Positions 60,530-64,000 of a DNA stretch of 64,000 bases are shown one piece after another. The notes beneath the pieces were generated by a model that had not been told where the DNA came from, did no database searches, and saw only the letters and a program-made list of their open reading frames with translations. The DNA lies in contig NZ_CP059693.1 of assembly GCF_028657945.1 (NCBI RefSeq), positions 3,844,001 to 3,908,000 on the forward strand, in the 5' to 3' direction. This DNA is from Thalassomonas haliotis. GTDB taxonomy: Bacteria > Pseudomonadota > Gammaproteobacteria > Enterobacterales > Alteromonadaceae. The position numbers and the translations under genes are program-made. Positions within the stretch are counted from its first letter, which is position 1; every line of letters starts with the position of its first letter.

Positions 60530-61933
60530 CTACATTGCCTTGAAAATCATCTCCACCGATTCTTTGGCGTCGCCAAATAACATCTGGGTATTGTCCTTAA
60601 AGAACAAGGGATTTTGCACCCCGGCGTAACCGGTATTCATGGAGCGCTTAAAGACAATGACATTTTTCGCATTCCACACTTCCAGCACAGGCATGCCGGC
60701 AATCGGACTGGAGGGATCTTCTGCCGCTGCCGGATTAACGGTATCGTTGGCGCCGATAACCAGGACCACGTCGGTATCGGAAAAGTCATCATTGATCTCA
60801 TCCATGCCCAGGACAATGTCATAAGGCACTTTCGCTTCCGCCAGCAATACATTCATATGTCCGGGCAAACGTCCCGCCACCGGATGTATGCCAAAACGCA
60901 CATCCACTCCTTTGGCTTTTAACTGCTGGGTCATTTCATAAACAGGATATTGCGCCTGAGCCACCGCCATCCCATAACCCGGGGTAATAATGACTGACTT
61001 GGCACCGGAAAGTAACTCCGCGACCGCTTCTGCCTGTATTTCCACATGGTCACCATAGTCCGTTTCGCTGTCAATTTTGACATCGGTACCGAAACCGCCG
61101 GCAATAACGCTGATAAAAGAGCGGTTCATGGCCTTACACATGATATAAGACAGGATAGCCCCCGATGAGCCTACCAGGGCGCCGGTGACAATCAGCAAGT
61201 CGTTACTGAGCATAAAACCGGCTGCCGCGGCTGCCCAGCCCGAATAAGAGTTCAGCATAGAGACCACCACAGGCATATCTGCGCCGCCAATAGAGGCCAC
61301 CAAGTGCCAGCCAAATACCAGGGCAATGCCGGTCATAATATAAAGATGCACATTGCTACCGCCCTGCTGGACAAAGATCACCATCAAGACGATTGACGCA
61401 ATACCGGCAAGCAGGTTCATTTTATGCCTGTGGGGTAACATCAAGGCTGCCGAATTAATCACCCCCCTTAATTTACCAAAGGCGACCACAGAGCCGGTAA
61501 AAGTCACCGCGCCGATAAAGACACCTAAAAACACCTCAACCAGATGAATATTGGTTGCCATCTGCTGCTCTGCCGTCAGGTTCAGGCCCGGGCCATGCTG
61601 CATCTCAAAATAGCTGTTATAACCCACCAAGACCGCGGCTAAACCGACAAAGCTGTGTAATATCGCCACCAGCTCGGGCATTTCTGTCATTTCCACCTTT
61701 TTAGCCAGGCGTAACCCTATCAGGCTACCGACTATCATAGTACCGACGATAATATGGATATTTGACACTCGCTCATCAACAATCGTCGCCGCCAGGGCAA
61801 TGATCATACCTATCACCCCGTACCAGTTACCCGACTCGGCGGACTCCTGCTTACTCAGGCCCGCTAAACTGAAAATAAAAAGCAAAGCGGCAATAACATA
61901 AGCGGCCGAAATCAAACCTAAAGAAACTTCCAT
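60530..61933 (-). CDS. pntB: NAD(P) transhydrogenase subunit beta
   Basis: 467 residues, close to the E. coli length. About nine membrane helices lead to the C-terminal NADP(H)-binding domain with [35 protein letters not shown], and [14 protein letters not shown]. It forms the proton-translocating transhydrogenase with PntA, coupling the proton gradient to NADPH formation. AAGGGG precedes the ATG. It lies 10 bases after pntA. Confidence 0.96.
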   Translation of the reverse strand: MEVSLGLISAAYVIAALLFIFSLAGLSKQESAESGNWYGVIGMIIALAATIVDERVSNIHIIVGTMIVGSLIGLRLAKKVEMTEMPELVAILHSFVGLAAVLVGYNSYFEMQHGPGLNLTAEQQMATNIHLVEVFLGVFIGAVTFTGSVVAFGKLRGVINSAALMLPHRHKMNLLAGIASIVLMVIFVQQGGSNVHLYIMTGIALVFGWHLVASIGGADMPVVVSMLNSYSGWAAAAAGFMLSNDLLIVTGALVGSSGAILSYIMCKAMNRSFISVIAGGFGTDVKIDSETDYGDHVEIQAEAVAELLSGAKSVIITPGYGMAVAQAQYPVYEMTQQLKAKGVDVRFGIHPVAGRLPGHMNVLLAEAKVPYDIVLGMDEINDDFSDTDVVLVIGANDTVNPAAAEDPSSPIAGMPVLEVWNAKNVIVFKRSMNTGYAGVQNPLFFKDNTQMLFGDAKESVEMIFKAM

Positions 61934-61943
61934 TACTGACCCC

Positions 61944-63476
61944 TTATTTCCTGAACATCTTTAACATACGGTTGGTGACGACAAAGCCACCGACAATATT
62001 AATAGTGGCAATGAGCACGGCAATGCCTGCCAATATCTGGATCAGGAGATTATCCTGCCCCACCTGCAGCAGCGCACCGACGACGATAATGCCGGAAATG
62101 GCATTGGTTACACTCATCAGCGGCGTATGCAGCGAATGGGAAACATTCCAGACCACGTGATAGCCGATAACGCAGGCGAGCACAAACACGGTAAAATGGG
62201 AAAGAAAATCTGCCGGGGCAACGCTGGCGACCCAGCCAAACAGACCTGCACCGATTAACATCCCCAAGTGTTTCTTGGTATTGGACTTGGGCTTTTCTTC
62301 AACAGCGGCTGTTACCGGCGCCGCCTGAGGTTTAGCCGGCGCGGCACTCACCTGGATCGGCGGTGGCGGGAAGGTAACTTCATCGTTTTTCACCACCGTC
62401 ATATTGCGAATGACCTGGTCGTCAAAATCGATATTCAGACTGCCGTCTTTTTCCGGGCAGAGCAGTTTGAGCAGGTTGACCAGGTTATTGGCATAAAGCT
62501 GTGACGCCTGGTTAGGCAAACGGGAAACAAGATCGGTATAACCGATAATAGTCACACCCGCCACCTCGGTAATTTCTCCCGCCTGGGTTAACGCGCAGTT
62601 TCCTCCCCCGGCAGCGGCTAAATCCACTACGATAGAGCCGGGTTTCATCGAACGTACCATGTCTTCGGTAATAAGCTTCGGCGCAGGTTTACCGGGGATC
62701 ATCGCCGTGGTGATAATAATATCGACCTCTTTCGCCTGGGCGGCAAACAATGCCATTTCGGCATCGATAAAGGCCTGGCTCATTTCCTTGGCATAACCGT
62801 CCCCCGAGCCGGTATCTTCCGGTTCTTCATAGTCCAGCTCCAGGAATTCCGCGCCCATACTTTCAATTTGCTCTTTCACCTCGGGACGGGTGTCAAAAGC
62901 ACGTACTATCGCCCCTAAACTCCCGGCGGTGCCGATGGCGGCAAGCCCGGCAACACCGGCGCCGATAATCATCACTTTTGCCGGCGGCATTTTACCGGCG
63001 GCGGTGATCTGCCCGGTAAGGAAACGGCCAAAGTGATGGGTGGCTTCAATCACCGCCCGGTAACCGGCAATGTTCGCCATTGAACTTAAGGCGTCCATGG
63101 ATTGCGAGCGTGTCATTCTCGGTACCATTTCCATGGCCAGTGTAGTCACTGATTTATTACTCAAAGTTTCGAGTAATTCGCCATTTTGCGCGGGTGCAAT
63201 AAAACTGACTAACGTACTGCCCGGCTTTAATAAACTGGCTTCTTCCTGTGTCGGTGCATTGACCTTTAACACTAAATCCGATGAAAAACTGGTTTTGCCG
63301 TCAACTATACTGGCCCCGGCATTGACAAACTCTTCATCGGTAAAACTGGCTCTACTTCCGGCTCCCGACTCCACCTGCACCGAAAAACCTAGTTTAATTA
63401 AAGCCGCCACTGCGGTCGGCGAACCGGCAATGCGATTTTCACCCGATTGTGACTCCGAGGGAATTCCTATGATCAT
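61944..63476 (-). CDS. pntA: NAD(P) transhydrogenase subunit alpha
   Basis: 510 residues, the same length as the E. coli protein. The N-terminal NAD(H)-binding part begins [20 protein letters not shown] and contains [22 protein letters not shown] and [13 protein letters not shown] proline/alanine-rich linker (about 380-400) joins it to a C-terminal part with about four membrane helices. It pairs with PntB in the inner membrane. The gene is first in the pntAB operon. Confidence 0.96.
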   Translation of the reverse strand: MIIGIPSESQSGENRIAGSPTAVAALIKLGFSVQVESGAGSRASFTDEEFVNAGASIVDGKTSFSSDLVLKVNAPTQEEASLLKPGSTLVSFIAPAQNGELLETLSNKSVTTLAMEMVPRMTRSQSMDALSSMANIAGYRAVIEATHHFGRFLTGQITAAGKMPPAKVMIIGAGVAGLAAIGTAGSLGAIVRAFDTRPEVKEQIESMGAEFLELDYEEPEDTGSGDGYAKEMSQAFIDAEMALFAAQAKEVDIIITTAMIPGKPAPKLITEDMVRSMKPGSIVVDLAAAGGGNCALTQAGEITEVAGVTIIGYTDLVSRLPNQASQLYANNLVNLLKLLCPEKDGSLNIDFDDQVIRNMTVVKNDEVTFPPPPIQVSAAPAKPQAAPVTAAVEEKPKSNTKKHLGMLIGAGLFGWVASVAPADFLSHFTVFVLACVIGYHVVWNVSHSLHTPLMSVTNAISGIIVVGALLQVGQDNLLIQILAGIAVLIATINIVGGFVVTNRMLKMFRK

Positions 63477-63782
63477 AAAACACCTTCAACAAAGTAAAAT
63501 TAGCGAGAGCGAACACATGAAATACTGAGTACTGCGTTATATTTCCTAGACTTTCTCTTGTACCTTTAATGTTGTACCACTTATCGCAGTGCGATAACAC
63601 AGCAAAAAGCAAGAATGGGGCTATTTTGAATATTCAAATCGGTAATACCTTATACAAATGGCTGAAAATTATCGTTATTACCGAAAGTTATCCGTAGGTT
63701 TCATGTCTTTACGGGCAGCGATGGCAGCATTGACCAGGAAGGAAAATCAGCAGACCCTAATAATGTTGATACCTGATAAGGC
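63477..63782. promoter_or_regulatory. Upstream region of pntAB
   Basis: 306 bases between pntA and the terminator of the PEP-CTERM gene. It must hold the pntAB promoter on the minus strand. No gene is supported; a 66-codon plus-strand frame (63658-63858) overlaps the terminator and the PEP-CTERM gene and is not credible. Confidence 0.4.
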
Positions 63783-63803
63783 AAAAGCCCCTGAACGGGG
63801 CTT
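63783..63803 (-). terminator. Terminator of the PEP-CTERM gene
   Basis: AAGCCCC and GGGGCTT form a perfect 7-bp stem with a 5-base loop (63785-63803); on the minus strand it is followed by TTTTG. It lies 30 bases after the PEP-CTERM stop. Confidence 0.75.
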
Positions 63804-63832
63804 GAAGTGTTCTGCTATAAAATCAGCAAACC

Positions 63833-64000
63833 TTAAGCGCTTTTATTTCTTCGCTTAAAGCCCAGGCCTAGCAACCCCATTCCCAGTAACAACAAGGTTT
63901 CCGGCTCTGGCACCCGGCTTAAACTCACCATGGTATAGAAAGTGGATGACTTTTCTTCCTCCGTCCAAAAACGGTCGCGGTCTATCGGGGTTGCACCGTC
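63833..64000 (-). CDS. C-terminal end of a PEP-CTERM sorted protein (5' part outside the window)
   Basis: The frame enters from the right edge and ends at TAA (63833-63835), giving 55 residues. The last 25 form a textbook PEP-CTERM sorting signal: RVPEPETLLLLG, a hydrophobic helix LGMGLLGLGF, then basic KRRNKSA. Such proteins are exported by Sec and processed by an exosortase in bacteria that make an exopolysaccharide. The upstream visible part is polar (WTEEEKSSTFYTMV). The domain type is outside the window. Confidence 0.85.
   Translation of the reverse strand, partial: DGATPIDRDRFWTEEEKSSTFYTMVSLSRVPEPETLLLLGMGLLGLGFKRRNKSA

Noticed and set aside
63658-63858. 66-codon plus-strand frame near the right edge
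   Set aside because: It overlaps the terminator and the end of the PEP-CTERM gene on the other strand and has no recognisable product.

Overview
The window looks like chromosome of a marine gammaproteobacterium of the Alteromonadales, most likely Colwelliaceae (Thalassomonas-like). This is inferred from gene content: PEP-CTERM signal, Tat-exported enzymes, Rhomboid/GGDEF/CHASE signalling, terpene-type acyl-CoA catabolism, pntAB and rhlE. No rRNA or tRNA gene, insertion sequence, prophage or CRISPR array was recognised.

Layout. 1-5.3 kb (minus): a condensin-like operon encoding an SMC/MukB-type ATPase, a MksE-like subunit and a MksF-like subunit cut by the left edge. 5.4-11 kb (minus): a GNAT acetyltransferase, a rhomboid protease, and a signalling cluster (REC-GGDEF-EAL protein, CHASE histidine kinase, stand-alone receiver). 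11.3-16.5 kb: an SPFH membrane protein with an Arc-like ribbon-helix-helix regulator and a perfect 19-bp palindrome, a NagX-like membrane acyltransferase, a di-haem peroxidase and a LysR regulator. 16.8-22.2 kb (plus): SDR, histidine phosphatase, SDR, ACAD10/11-type dehydrogenase and APH-type kinase, which together resemble a bacterial 4-hydroxyacyl-CoA pathway. The dehydrogenase and kinase genes are separated by a 0.6-kb minisatellite made from the 3' end of the dehydrogenase gene. 22.5-30.1 kb: a second di-haem peroxidase and two tandem paralogous secreted subtilases with C-terminal WNE(G/A)S hexapeptide repeats. 30.3-41.4 kb: a TetR regulator divergent from a cluster matching atuB-C-D-E-F-G of acyclic terpene degradation, preceded by a BKACE enzyme where atuA would be, and followed by a nitronate monooxygenase-like flavoprotein and a hotdog-fold protein. 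41.6-46 kb: a lipoprotein, two Tat-exported enzymes (DSD1-like PLP enzyme and sugar-lactone-oxidase-like flavoprotein) and a divergent TetR gene. 46.2-49.7 kb: an accessory-looking stretch with an unusual leader, two overlapping small unknown genes, and GFA, kelch and VOC genes. 49.7-64 kb: housekeeping-type genes (glutaminase, gamma-glutamyltransferase, Kef-type antiporter, diguanylate cyclase, RhlE helicase, alanine symporter, PntAB) and the 3' end of a PEP-CTERM protein gene.

A recurrent oddity is short tandem repeats at gene borders. In at least four places the repeat unit contains the stop codon of the upstream gene. The most promising items to follow up are the stop-codon-seeded repeats (above all the dehydrogenase minisatellite), the WNE-repeat protease pair, the split ACAD10/11-like kinase/dehydrogenase module, the BKACE-containing atu-like cluster, the condensin-like operon at the left edge, and the small two-gene unit at 46.4 kb. 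Functions are inferred from motifs read by eye; no database search was possible.
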